From Pseudopyrenochaeta lycopersici (taxonomy: Eukaryota; Ascomycota; Dothideomycetes; Pleosporales; Pseudopyrenochaetaceae), in contig NHZP01000029.1 in NCBI GenBank assembly GCA_003313425.1, positions 124,001-188,000 of the forward strand: 64,000 nt of DNA, read 5' to 3'. The notes under the pieces are model-generated. The model had not been told where the DNA came from. It worked only from the letters and a program-made list of their open reading frames with translations, and ran no database searches. A program made the position numbers and the translations under genes. Below, one piece after another: positions 54,701 through 64,000 of this stretch (position 1 is the first letter of the stretch; each line of letters opens with the position of its first letter).

Positions 54701-57573
54701 AAGGAATGACCAACATTTCTATCACCAGGCACAGAGATGAAAGCTCCATGCTGCAAAACGTATGTAGGACATCATTCGCATTCGGTTCGTTGCCGCAGCC
54801 GGGTTCACATACCGTAGAAGCTCCATTATAAGGTCCCCCACAATTTTAAACCCCCCCCCCCCCCCACACTTCGATTATAAGCGCGTCTACGCTGCTCGCG
54901 GATGACGATTAACCCCCTATAAGCACCGAAGCTCAATTTCAAGCTTTTACGGTTGTGCAAAATTACATAATACTTCCGTTCGCAGAGCTCTCATCTACCT
55001 TTTTCGATGGCAAAAGCATTGGAGGTGTGCCGGGCCGGAAGGGATAGTGCTTCGCAAACGTGCTAATTTCCTCACATCCTAGGCGCATCGACGTCAGCGT
55101 TGACCGGGAAAGCAGCCGGTGTTAGCACTCAAATTACGGTACATGGCAAGGGAAAACAAGAGTTAGGTGTAAGCCGGATGTATCGGTTGGTGTGCATAAG
55201 GATGTACGAGTGCGCTTTCCACACTTTGCGAGTCTGCTCGGAAGGGCTTCGGTCAATAATCTTACCAGTCCTAGAGATGCGCTCCCCAACTATGCCAGTC
55301 GGCATAGCAGATATTCTGCTTTACTCTCAGAGAGAATGTCCTATACCTGGCCCACATAGTCATAGTCTGTGCTATCGTCGAGAAGCACCAACACAACAAT
55401 ACCGGCTCGGGAAATGCAAAGAGCCGATGCAAAAAGCCCCACACCAAGGTAGGATAATAATCTTTGTCAAATTTCAGTGCTGTTTTTCAGACACACAATC
55501 CTCCATACTTGTTCCTTTGTCTTGAGTACAACAAAGCAATATACGAAAGCTAAAGTGCAACCAAACGCGTGTCAAAAAGGCTCCCTAGATAGAGCGCCAA
55601 TCGTGCGGCTACATAATTACGACGATCATCCAGAGGAGACATGTTTGAGGGCGATAATAAAGTTGAACAATACCCCCTCGATTGCAGGCCGGCACTTCTC
55701 AAGACTTGCAATTAGGTTCTCATCCCGATCACAACCGAATAACCCAGTACTCGACGACAACAACAACAGCAACAACAACGGATTACGCTCATGACTGGAG
55801 TTAACCTGAGTTTTGTTGATTGAAAACAACACGCTAGGAAGCCAGGCATCTGCAGTAACGCACCCAGAATGGAATGCCATTCGACTTCACAACAGGCCAA
55901 GGTCAGGATTGGTATTGACACGTAGCTCTAGACCTAGGTTTAGCTACCCACAGCAAGATTAATCACGGCGAGCCTGAGAATCCATGTCTCCGATGCACCG
56001 CAAGTCAAAATGTTTCAATCTTGGGTTTTGGAACCATGACTTATGGCATTGCAACGCAAGGTTGGGTGTCGAAGTCGTTCCGATCACCGTTTGACAAGAA
56101 TTTCAGGTTACTATCTCGCGCAGGTTATCATGAAGCAGTCGAAACTTCAACTTTATCCAGCGACGGAGGATCTCGGGATATTCGAATTCTGTAACTTCTA
56201 CCTTTATGACTCGAGCGAGCAGCGAGAGGTGTGCTAGCATGGCGTGAGAGAAGATTCTAGCGCACGACATCCTTCCATATCGTTGGACGGCAGGAGCACG
56301 ATAATATTGGAGGCAGTCGCTTTGCGATGCAAGCCTATAGGAGGCACGCGAAATACGTTGGGGGGGTACAAGCAGAAGGCGACAAGAGGTTTGTACAGAT
56401 GGACGATCATGGCTAGATGACCGCTTTGCGAAGGGAGGTCAGTCTTCACTAACGAAATATCAGAGCCAAGCATGTTGAAACCACTGTATGTGAAGCAAGA
56501 ATAAATGGAACACCCAATCCTTTACATTCCTTGACGACAGATGAGGCGGGCCCCTTCATGAACAGCCTGCTGATGAACCTCTGCCGTTCACAGCAATCTC
56601 CCGCAGACGGCTCGTGCTCGGAAACTTTCAACATGATCAAAGGGTGATGTTGTGGAGTTAAACCTTGATTGAACATCAGTGTTGCTGACGAGTCGTCGCT
56701 TAGCGACAAGCACACCCGCCCAACCTTGCCGCTCTCCTCTCGCCTTCGTTCTCCACCACGTTCTTAATACAGCATGCTCCAGAGACAGAACAGTCCGGCT
56801 TCCGCGTCGCAGCGGCGCCTCGAATCGGAGAAAGGAACTGCCAACGATTGAAGGGCGGGTGAGTCTTGCCGCCCGCAGATCGTGCGACCCAGCGCCCGTT
56901 TGGTAGCCTGAAACACGACCCTTGCGGCTACGCGAGCGCGTTTCAAGCAACCACCACCAATCACTACGCGACTGCCACAGCTTCACCAAACGGGCGCCTC
57001 AATGTCTGGATGCCCGACTTCCTCGGGCCCTGGCCGCTCGTCGTCTACTTTCCAAAGTGCCAAGATGAATAGCGTGGGACGTGGCGACTGGGCCTGAGAT
57101 CTCCCGCCCGCGTTCAGCGAGGGGTGCGTCTCGAGTTTCACCTCACATGGTGGTACGGGTGCCAGCTGGACGTTGGAGCAATTTCGGCCACTCGATGTGA
57201 CTCGACGAAAAATTGCCAGCGCGCGATGGGCCTTATTTGGGGCTGTTGTAAGGTTCGCGAGAACGGTAAGTTAGGCTAGCGGCGAATGTCGTCCTGGGTT
57301 TTCTCCTTCACTTCGAGATCTGCTTTCTCTTTCTATTCTTCATCTTCAGTCTCTATTGTTCTTTGTAGCTTCTATTGTACAGCGTGCGGGTCGCTGGCCT
57401 CACGGCGTGGGAACATCCCTCTACTTATATCTTCGTAAATTTAACTTCTCAATCGACACGCTCCCTCGTTCCAATCGCTCGACGCGCAATACTCGACTGC
57501 TGTGCAGCTCCAGTTATACATTTCCACGATCTTGAATCCTTTCGACTTTCTCGACTAACTCTACATTTTCAAA
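51785..57573. other. 5.8-kb stretch without supported genes
   Basis: Many short frames but none with a recognisable domain, codon pattern or splice structure. It holds a run of 15 C at 54851-54865, a CAA-type microsatellite at about 55757-55780, and, in 57280-57573, a CT-rich promoter/5' leader for the next gene. It separates the accessory island from the housekeeping-like genes on the right. Confidence 0.5.
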
Positions 57574-58714
57574 ATGGCCCTTCTTTCAGCCGAACATCTG
57601 GCTGGCCCAGGCTACATTATCCTCAACGTTCTGCGTGGACTGAATATCATTGCCCTTGCTTCAGTGGTGGCAAGCAGCATAGTGATGCTTGTCAAGACCT
57701 TCATTGTTTCCAAGGTATATTATACCTCTATCCTCAATATACGCTCAGACACTCACCTTGACTAGTTTTTCTTCTTCGACGCTACATCGCACGTCATCAC
57801 GGCTGTCGTGGGATTGTTCTTGATCGTCTCGGAATGCTCACTCTTCCGGGGCTTCTTTGCTCGCAACTGGCCGCTCCTCAGCCCCAGCCATGGCTTCGTC
57901 ACTTTGGGATGTGCGATGATGGTCATAGGACTGAATATGCTCGGTAACATGAACAAAGAGGCCACAAGCCAGGAATCACTGGGTATGCCATTCTGGCGAC
58001 TCCTGGTTGCTTCGGGCATTTTGGCTATTGTGATTGGCTTCTTTAATGTCGTTGCTGTACGTCCCTCCCCACAACTTTCCGGCTTGAGGCATTACTGATT
58101 CAGTGTAGAGCTTCGTCTTCCGCGACAAGTCTCGCAACATCACTGCACGCCGTGTCCGTTCTCGCGGGGCAATGACTCTTAGCGAAGATGTCGAGACGGG
58201 ATCCCAATATGACCCCAAGCACAAAGCTTTCACTATCAGCACCCACCACACTGGCAGCAGCTCCAGCCGCACCCATGTTAACGGCATTACCCCTCCTATG
58301 CGCCAGGGCACGCCACGCGTAGACTGCGGTTCACCTCAAGTCGCTTCGCCCAATAAGGAGGACAGCAACCCCAACCGCTTTGACTTTGATTTCACCAGCC
58401 CAATTCGTGAACGATTCCAGCGCGCCCGCACATCATTCCTACCCAGCTACCACAGCACCTCGCCCGCCAATGTCAAGCCGTCGTTCTTCTCCCATCGCCC
58501 CTCATCATCCATCTACTCACGGACTACAAACGGTGAACCGCAGAAGAAGAAATTTTGGCAGAGACAGCGCGACGAACAAGAAGAAGAGGTCGCGCACATG
58601 CCAGAGATTTCCTACCCGTTGAATGTAAACCCCCAGTTCGCGCACCTCGTCAAGCCCAATCTTGCTCATCATCCGAGCGTGAGGAGGCCAGAGGCAGATT
58701 ACGACAAAATCTAA
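57574..58714 (+). CDS. Four-TM fungal membrane protein (DUF7598-like)
   Basis: Three exons: 57574-57714, 57766-58056, 58109-58714; 345 aa. Four hydrophobic segments: around GYIILNVLRGLNIIALASVV, HVITAVVGLFLIVSEC, HGFVTLGCAMMVIGLNML and LLVASGILAIVIGFFNVV. A long basic, Ser/Pro-rich cytoplasmic tail follows (RFDFDFTSPIRERFQRARTS, then KKKFWQRQRDEQEEE). This pattern matches an uncharacterised fungal family I recall as DUF7598; the name is uncertain. The upstream CT-rich leader suggests steady expression. Intact. Confidence 0.75.
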
Positions 58715-59290
58715 GATACATCCCGGCGGTCTTTGAATGCATAAGGGGAGCAGACAGAAGACGAGGGCTTGTAGTGCGTGTTTGAACACTTTATGATACC
58801 ACTTTCCTTTACTTCAGCATATTGCTATAAATAGCATCGGCGTTCATCTTTTACTCGACATCGAGTTCCTTTCAACATCTGGGTAAGCAAACTCTACATG
58901 TATTAGGGCTTCCTAGTTTGCTGGAATTGAGGACCATTTACAGGAAATGTTTTATTATGGGCTGGGCACACGGAGAATGTCGTGTGAAGGGCAAAACTTG
59001 TACGAGCCGTTCAAAGGAGGCTCCATATATCTCTCGTTTGTCATGAGTACATATACCACAGCCACAATGTATTGGTACATGCATACTTTATCCCTGATGC
59101 TTGTGGTGATTGTATATGATGCAATGCACAGCTATATTATACATATGTTACACGGCGAGTCGCCGGTGTTCGCCTGCGCGATACCGAAGCGTTACCTCTG
59201 CTCCCTGAAAGCAGCGCTTTGCTTTGATGCTTCTTCTAACCAGCAACCTACTGCCCCAAAATGGCTAGACGCTGGAATACTCCTCAATGT
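58715..59290. other. Convergent intergenic region
   Basis: 3' flanks of two convergent genes. No coding sequence supported. Confidence 0.4.
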
Positions 59291-60078
59291 TCACTCATCG
59301 CCAATCGGATCCTGGAAGGGATCAATGGCATTCCCGTTGGGATCGTACAATTCCAACTTTCTTCTCGCCCCGCCCTCATCCAACATCTCCAGACTGTACT
59401 CCTGGGTATGATAAAGACCTCCCCGCCCTCTCCTCCTACACCTCAGTTTCACCTCTCCCACGCCCCTCGTTCCCTTGACCCAGAAGCTTATATCTATCTT
59501 GCCGTGGACTTGGTTGATCTCGCCTTTGATCCATGGGTATTTGGAAGCGAAATAGATTTCGTCGCCGAGTTCTTCGCGCACGAGCGGGTTGGTGCGGAGC
59601 GCGTAGAGAGTCGATGTTACGACTGAGGATTCAGTCTTTTGGTAGTTGAAGAAGGCGAGAAGTGATATTGTCATTGCAATGACAAAAATGGGGAGTGTAT
59701 TGCGGACTTGGGTAGGTATGAGTGGGGGAATGCTAAGGACATGTTAATTAGCCATTATCGTTCGCGAGTTAGCTATGAATTTTCAAGGACATACGGTGGG
59801 AGCTCGCGATTTGGTTTACGCTCCAGCAGGATCTCGCCATCCTTGGGTGGCGGGATCAGGTTCTCTGGCGACCATACGCTCGTAGGTGTCTTCCATGGGA
59901 CGACTGGACTTGAGGCGTCACTCGAGGGCGTGGTCGATGCATGTCGGAGTGAAGTCACGCGACGGAGGCATTGGAGCCTTATTTGAGCAGGTGCTCGAAA
60001 TAAAGCGGGAGAGAGCCGTGGAGGAGGCATTGTGGGTGTCTGTCGCGCAATTGCGGCTCCCAGGAAAGTTGCTTGCAT
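59291..60078 (-). CDS. COA1: Cytochrome c oxidase assembly factor 1 (COA1-like)
   Basis: Two exons, 60078-59795 and 59732-59291; 241 aa. The N-terminus is basic and rich in Ala, Arg and Ser (MQATFLGAAIARQTP, RRVTSLRHASTTP), a mitochondrial presequence. The intron at 59733-59794 (62 bp) joins RELPP to IPPLIPTQVRNTLPIF. One TM segment (IFVIAMTISLLAFFNY) precedes the conserved soluble domain: NPLVREELGDEIYFASKYPW and GEINQVHGKIDISFWVKGT. This is the COA1/TIM21-like family of inner-membrane proteins that help Cox1 assembly into complex IV. Intact; a core gene. Confidence 0.88.
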
Positions 60079-60426
60079 GAGATCAGCAGATGCTTGGCGT
60101 CAAGTTTGCCTGGTTTGCGCGCGCACAGCCTCGCCGAAGCGTTCGGCTAGACTTCCCCTCTCGTCAGCATACGGCGTATTTCACGTCACCGTCGCTTATG
60201 ATTTATGCTATGGCGTTTCATGTGCAGGATCCAAAATAGAAGTTGAGTACGTATGCACAATTTATTAAGGACATGTGATTAGACTCTGATCATGGAGCAT
60301 GCGAAAACGCATAGATGCAATGGACGTCAACAACGCTTATAATACAACAATTATTGATCCATCATGATTCGTTGTCCTATCTATAATTTACACTCATAAC
60401 GTCGTATGGCCATGTCTCACATCCAT

Positions 60427-61428
60427 TCAACCACTGACAATGGTGCCACCATTAGGATGAATTGTCTGCCCGCTGATCGAGCTGCTATCATTGCTCGCAA
60501 GGAAGACAAAGACTGTTGCGATCTCGCTAGGCTGCGACGGCCTACCAATGGGTGCTGTGAACTGCTTAATCGCCTCATCATTCATGGTGGCAGGGATAAG
60601 AGGTGTCCAGACAGGGCCAGGCGCAACAGCATTCACCCTAATGCCCCTGCCGACATACTGGTTTGACAAGCCACGGGTGAATGCCACAATGGCGCCCTTA
60701 GTGGATGTGTAGTCGAGCAAGTCGGGGCGACCTATGTAGGCGTTGATAGAGGCATTGTTGATGATTGTAGCGCCCTTCTTCATATGTGGTAAGGCGTATT
60801 TGGAAAGGTAGAAGAAGGGATGAATGTTGGTGTTGAAAGTGTGTACCCATTGGTCCCTGGCGTATGTTAATCATTGTGTATCTGATATGATCTTTAAAAT
60901 GGTACCCACTCAGAAAGATCCTTGATGTCCTCAACCATCATCTGATACGCATGGTTGTTCACCAAGATATCAATACCTCCAAGCTGCTTCACGGCTTCTT
61001 CGACAACCTTTTTGCAGTTTTCGCGATCTGTCAAATCCGTAGAGTATGTGTAACACTTCTGACCCTTTGCTTCGACTAACTTGACCGTTTCCTTGGCATC
61101 CTCTTCCTCCTGAGGTAGATATGCGATGAAACTGTCGGCACCTTCCATGGCGTAGAGCACTGCTATCGAGCGACCAATACCCGAATCACCACCTGTAATT
61201 AGGGCCTTCTTGCCCTTGAGCTTGCCAGCAGCCTTGTAGAGCTCGCTACCACCATGGGGAAGGGGGAGATGGTCGACGTGAGGTTTGGGGTTGAGCTTAG
61301 ATTGAAGGCCAGGTACTTCTTGGTGCTGTACTTCAGGCTGATAGCCTGTGGTCCTGGTTAATCAAGAGAAATAAGGATGGCTTTGGTATAGACGTACCCT
61401 GCTCGAATTGACCCTTGTTTGAAGACAT
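60427..61428 (-). CDS. Stress-type short-chain dehydrogenase/reductase
   Basis: Three exons: 61428-61398, 61345-60910, 60856-60427; 298 aa. The leading segment KPHVDHLPLPHGGSELYKAA and the cofactor motif TGGDSGIGRS (residues 61-70) are typical of the YhdF/YhxC/glucose-and-ribitol-dehydrogenase-like group. NNHA is the NNAG-like strand, S-Y-K active-site residues appear in NNASIN and YTSTKGAIVAFTR, and PGPVWTPLIP follows. Splice sites were set by frame: DLSE-DQWVHTFNTNI fixes the second intron, which uses a GTGGGT donor. NAD(P)H-dependent reductase of aldehydes or sugars, cytosolic. Intact. Confidence 0.88.
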
Positions 61429-62579
61429 TGTGTGAATTAGCAAGGTTCGAGATGAAATTATATATCTCTAGTGACTTCAACAATATGGTTTCTCGAATTC
61501 AGAGGTTCACAAGCAATGTGTAAGTATTGTTCAAAGGAACACTTTTATTGACGTTCATGATTTTGGGTGACATCACAACACTGTCAGAACATGCTAATGG
61601 TGTTAAGGTGGAGCTGCTCCTCGCAGAAATGTGACAGAAAGTGATGGAATAGATAGATAAGAGTGATATACTCTCAAATATTTTTTGAAGACTCTCAATC
61701 GCCAGGAGAGTCATTGCTCGCAGACAGTGAAGTGGCGCACGTTCCACAAACGCTGAAAGCCACTTCAGTCCAACCTTTAGCTTCGACTGATCGAACGGCT
61801 CGCCTAGTCATATGATCGACATTTTCATCGTTCGCAAAATTGTTTGAAGGTTCATGCTCGGGAACAGAACATGCTTTGAAAGAGCCTGTGAGGATGATGT
61901 GCGCACTCCTCACCAGAAATCCCACCAATGTTTGTGTTGTAGTGGCTATCGGACGTCACCAAATCACGTCAGTTCCTGCCTCCAAACAAAATGCGGGTAA
62001 GCGGCTGGCTCAAGTTTAGCTTGTTTAACAAGTTCATCAATCACAACTGCGCATCTTCGATCCTGCGATGACGATATAAAGCTATTCGCGTAGTGTGACG
62101 TAGTCCGGCTGGGCTGGACCCTGATTTTTAGCGTTGCGCTATGACCGCATCCAGCCTCGCGCCTTATGTTCCAGCGTCCCGATCCCCATACCCTGGCAAA
62201 ACGCCCATCATCGCTCAAGATGGCTGCGCTCTGGAAGCTTTGTCGAAATGAAACAAGCCACACTGGATCCCGAATAAGACATTCGACGTCATGCGCCACG
62301 AGCTCTTGTGTCCCTGCATGACGTACCCTTGTGCTGTGCCCGTTGATCCTGGCCATTTCTGGGGAATTGAGTATGGAGAACTTGTTTTCACTGTATGAGA
62401 TGGTGGGATGGGTAGGTCCGAAGACGTCTCTTCTCATTGTATAAGAGTAAGGCCAGTATCACTGCATTCAATTCTATCATTACAACACAAACAATCATCA
62501 CAAGCATCCAGAGCACTTCAAGTCTTCTACAATACTCAAACCTCCTCTTTCAACTTCAACCAACAATACATCAATCAAC
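61429..62579. other. Gene-free
   Basis: Divergent promoters of the SDR and the small basic protein. A minus-strand frame of 157 codons at 61964-62437 has an ATG but no domain. The last 120 bases before 62580 form a CT/CA-rich 5' leader. Confidence 0.4.
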
Positions 62580-62985
62580 ATGCCTATCATGCGCCGTTCT
62601 GCTCCCCGCACTACTCGTGTCCACCATACCACTCCTCGCACTACTCGTGCCAAACCTAGCCTCAAGACCAGACTCCTAGGCCCCAAGCGAACCACACGCC
62701 GTGGTCCCGCTACAACAACTACTACTACCACGACCACCAGGACTACCAAAACCCATGGCGGTCACCACGCTGCCCCAGTTCATCACCACAAGCGCCATGC
62801 TACCATGGGTGACAAGGTGTCCGGTGCTCTGATGAAGCTGAGGGGTTCTTTGACTCGCCGCCCAGGCCTCAAGGTATATTAACATCAGTGCCAAGTTAAC
62901 ATCGATCCATACTAACATTCACTAGGCTGCGGGCACCCGCCGCATGCACGGCACTGATGGCCGTAATGCTCGCCATGTCTACTAG
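62580..62985 (+). CDS. Small highly basic fungal protein, unknown function
   Basis: Two exons, 62580-62873 and 62926-62985; 117 aa. The first half is Arg/Thr/His-rich with a Thr run encoded by ACT/ACC repeats (about residues 44-52). The second half is the conserved-looking part: HATMGDKVSGALMKLRGSLT followed by RRPGLK-AAGTRRMHGTDGRN, split by the 52-bp intron. Net charge is strongly positive, so nucleic-acid or chromatin binding is possible. I recognise the C-terminal pattern from other ascomycete hypothetical proteins but no name. The long pyrimidine/CA-rich leader and compact gene suggest high expression. Confidence 0.7.
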
Positions 62986-63703
62986 ACGGATTGAGATGTT
63001 ATGACCTGTATGATTAGGAGGTTTCCATTGCTATTTGCGAGCGACTTATTACGCTGGCATGAGTGTATGATATGATCGACGATACCCTACGTTGTGAGCG
63101 TTTAGAATAAGTAATGAATGTATTCAACATCTGCAACTGTGTCCACTACTTTCTTGTGCCTAGCATTTCCAGCTACTATCACCGGTTACCATGCCAAAGC
63201 TATAAAAGCTGTGGGTCAATAAGTGGGCATTGATAAAAATGCCACATGTCATCTTTCTACTGATATCACCTTGCATGGCCGATGCCAAGTTCTCTATCTG
63301 TTGTACACTCGAGTGCTCAGATCCAGCCTGACTGATACGACACCCATTTCGATGGATTATTTGTTATATACTAGAACAGCCAATATACAATTACACTAGC
63401 CCATTCTTTAACTCCGCACGAAATAGATATTAAGTTATGCGCTAATTTTCGCACAATATAGCGAACCAAAGCCTAACCGTTCGTCGACAATATATTTGGA
63501 ATTGGTACTGCTGGTCATTGAGTCTGCTATGTCTTAAGTAGAACTCACATGGTTGTCAGAAGAGGATTCAAATAGGTCCATCCATTAATTCGTATACCAA
63601 AAACTGGATGTAGCAGGGGCGTTGCTTAGATTACCATTACAATATCCCATTACCAACGCGCACAAATCCGATATTTACAAGATTTAGCCCGTTTCTCTTG
63701 GGT
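62986..63703. other. Gene-free convergent region
   Basis: No coding sequence supported between the small basic protein and the partial gene at the edge. Confidence 0.4.
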
Positions 63704-64000
63704 TTACCTTGTTTGTCCTACTGTGCCATCCCTGTTATTAGCTAACGGGCCCTCTTTCATCTTCTTCATAATATTGCCCAGTCTCCCTCCACTTCCACTC
63801 CTGCCCTCGATCTGGGATCCAGATACGGGTGGTCCCAAATATGGTGTTTTCGTAGGACTTGGGGGTAAAGCCGTCGCAGGCGGACGCTGCTGTTGTGAAC
63901 CACGAGCAGCTTCGATTTCAGAACGACCTGCATCTATAATAGCTTGATTCTTAGCATGTGCTGCTGGATTGCGTCGATCGAAAGTGTCGTTGAAGGTGCC
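63704..64000 (-). CDS. C-terminal part of a protein running off the window
   Basis: The minus strand is open from the window edge (64000) to a TAA at 63704-63706, 98 codons. It begins GTFNDTFDRRNPAAHAKNQA and ends LGNIMKKMKEGPLANNRDG with TVGQTR. The sequence is hydrophilic, rich in Pro, Gly and Ser in the middle, with a charged start and a Lys-rich end. I do not recognise the family. Partial: the start lies beyond the window, and an intron near the edge is possible. Confidence 0.55.
   Translation of the reverse strand, partial: GTFNDTFDRRNPAAHAKNQAIIDAGRSEIEAARGSQQQRPPATALPPSPTKTPYLGPPVSGSQIEGRSGSGGRLGNIMKKMKEGPLANNRDGTVGQTR

Noticed and set aside
61964..62437. 157-codon minus-strand frame with ATG
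   Set aside because: No recognisable features and overlaps the leader region of the small basic protein; not strong enough to call.
1..64000. CRISPR arrays, rRNA, tRNA genes, bacterial operons
   Set aside because: None seen by eye; the window is fungal nuclear DNA. A tRNA scan was not possible.

Overview
The window is nuclear DNA of a filamentous ascomycete (Pezizomycotina). The evidence is short 46-120 bp GT-AG introns in most genes, fungus-specific families (rhodopsin/PTH11-like and DUF7703-like membrane proteins, Zn2Cys6 regulators, a COA1 mitochondrial assembly factor), AT-rich tracts that look mutated by RIP, and a decayed Fot1/pogo-type transposase. I cannot fix the genus. All gene models below were built by hand from reading frames, splice signals and family motifs; none was checked by alignment.

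Layout. 0-12 kb: gene-poor and relic-rich. It holds a decayed minus-strand gene, a rhodopsin-type membrane protein, a dead Fot1-like transposon, a DUF7703-like membrane protein, an AT-rich tract, a mosaic of gene fragments (class I glutamine amidotransferase N-terminus joined to an alpha/beta-hydrolase C-terminus), and a frameshifted PRISE-type SDR. 12.6-34.9 kb: an accessory island of oxidative and hydrolytic enzymes: FAD aromatic hydroxylase, broken P450, broken C2H2+Zn2Cys6 activator, FAH-family hydrolase, lactonase-type metallo-beta-lactamase, extradiol ring-cleavage dioxygenase, secreted GH28 pectinase, stilbene/carotenoid cleavage oxygenase, S15/CocE hydrolase, broken DUF2306 protein, NTF2-like protein and a frameshifted Zn2Cys6 regulator. 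36-52 kb: two tannase/feruloyl-esterase paralogues flanking a Zn2Cys6 regulator, a sterol-type UDP-glycosyltransferase, a secreted berberine-bridge-type FAD oxidase and a secreted GH18 chitinase. 52-57.5 kb: no supported gene. 57.5-64 kb: housekeeping-like genes (four-TM membrane protein, COA1, stress-type SDR, small basic protein, partial gene at the edge).

How the genes may work together (inference): tannases and GH28 free phenolics and sugars from plant walls; the cleavage oxygenase splits stilbenoids into aromatic aldehydes; the FAD hydroxylase makes catechol-type diols; the VOC-fold dioxygenase, whose whole active site is present, opens the ring by meta cleavage; the FAH-family and lactonase-type enzymes hydrolyse the products. 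Fungi mostly use intradiol (ortho) cleavage, so an intact extradiol gene beside these partners is the most interesting content.

Two further signals stand out. The octamer CGGAACAC occurs six times, always on the + strand and always between genes, 150-320 bp from start codons of accessory genes; it is a candidate operator. Five genes carry single-base frameshifts, and three of these also carry an in-frame stop, so part of the cluster (P450, its neighbouring activator, DUF2306) looks dead while the ring-cleavage core is intact.
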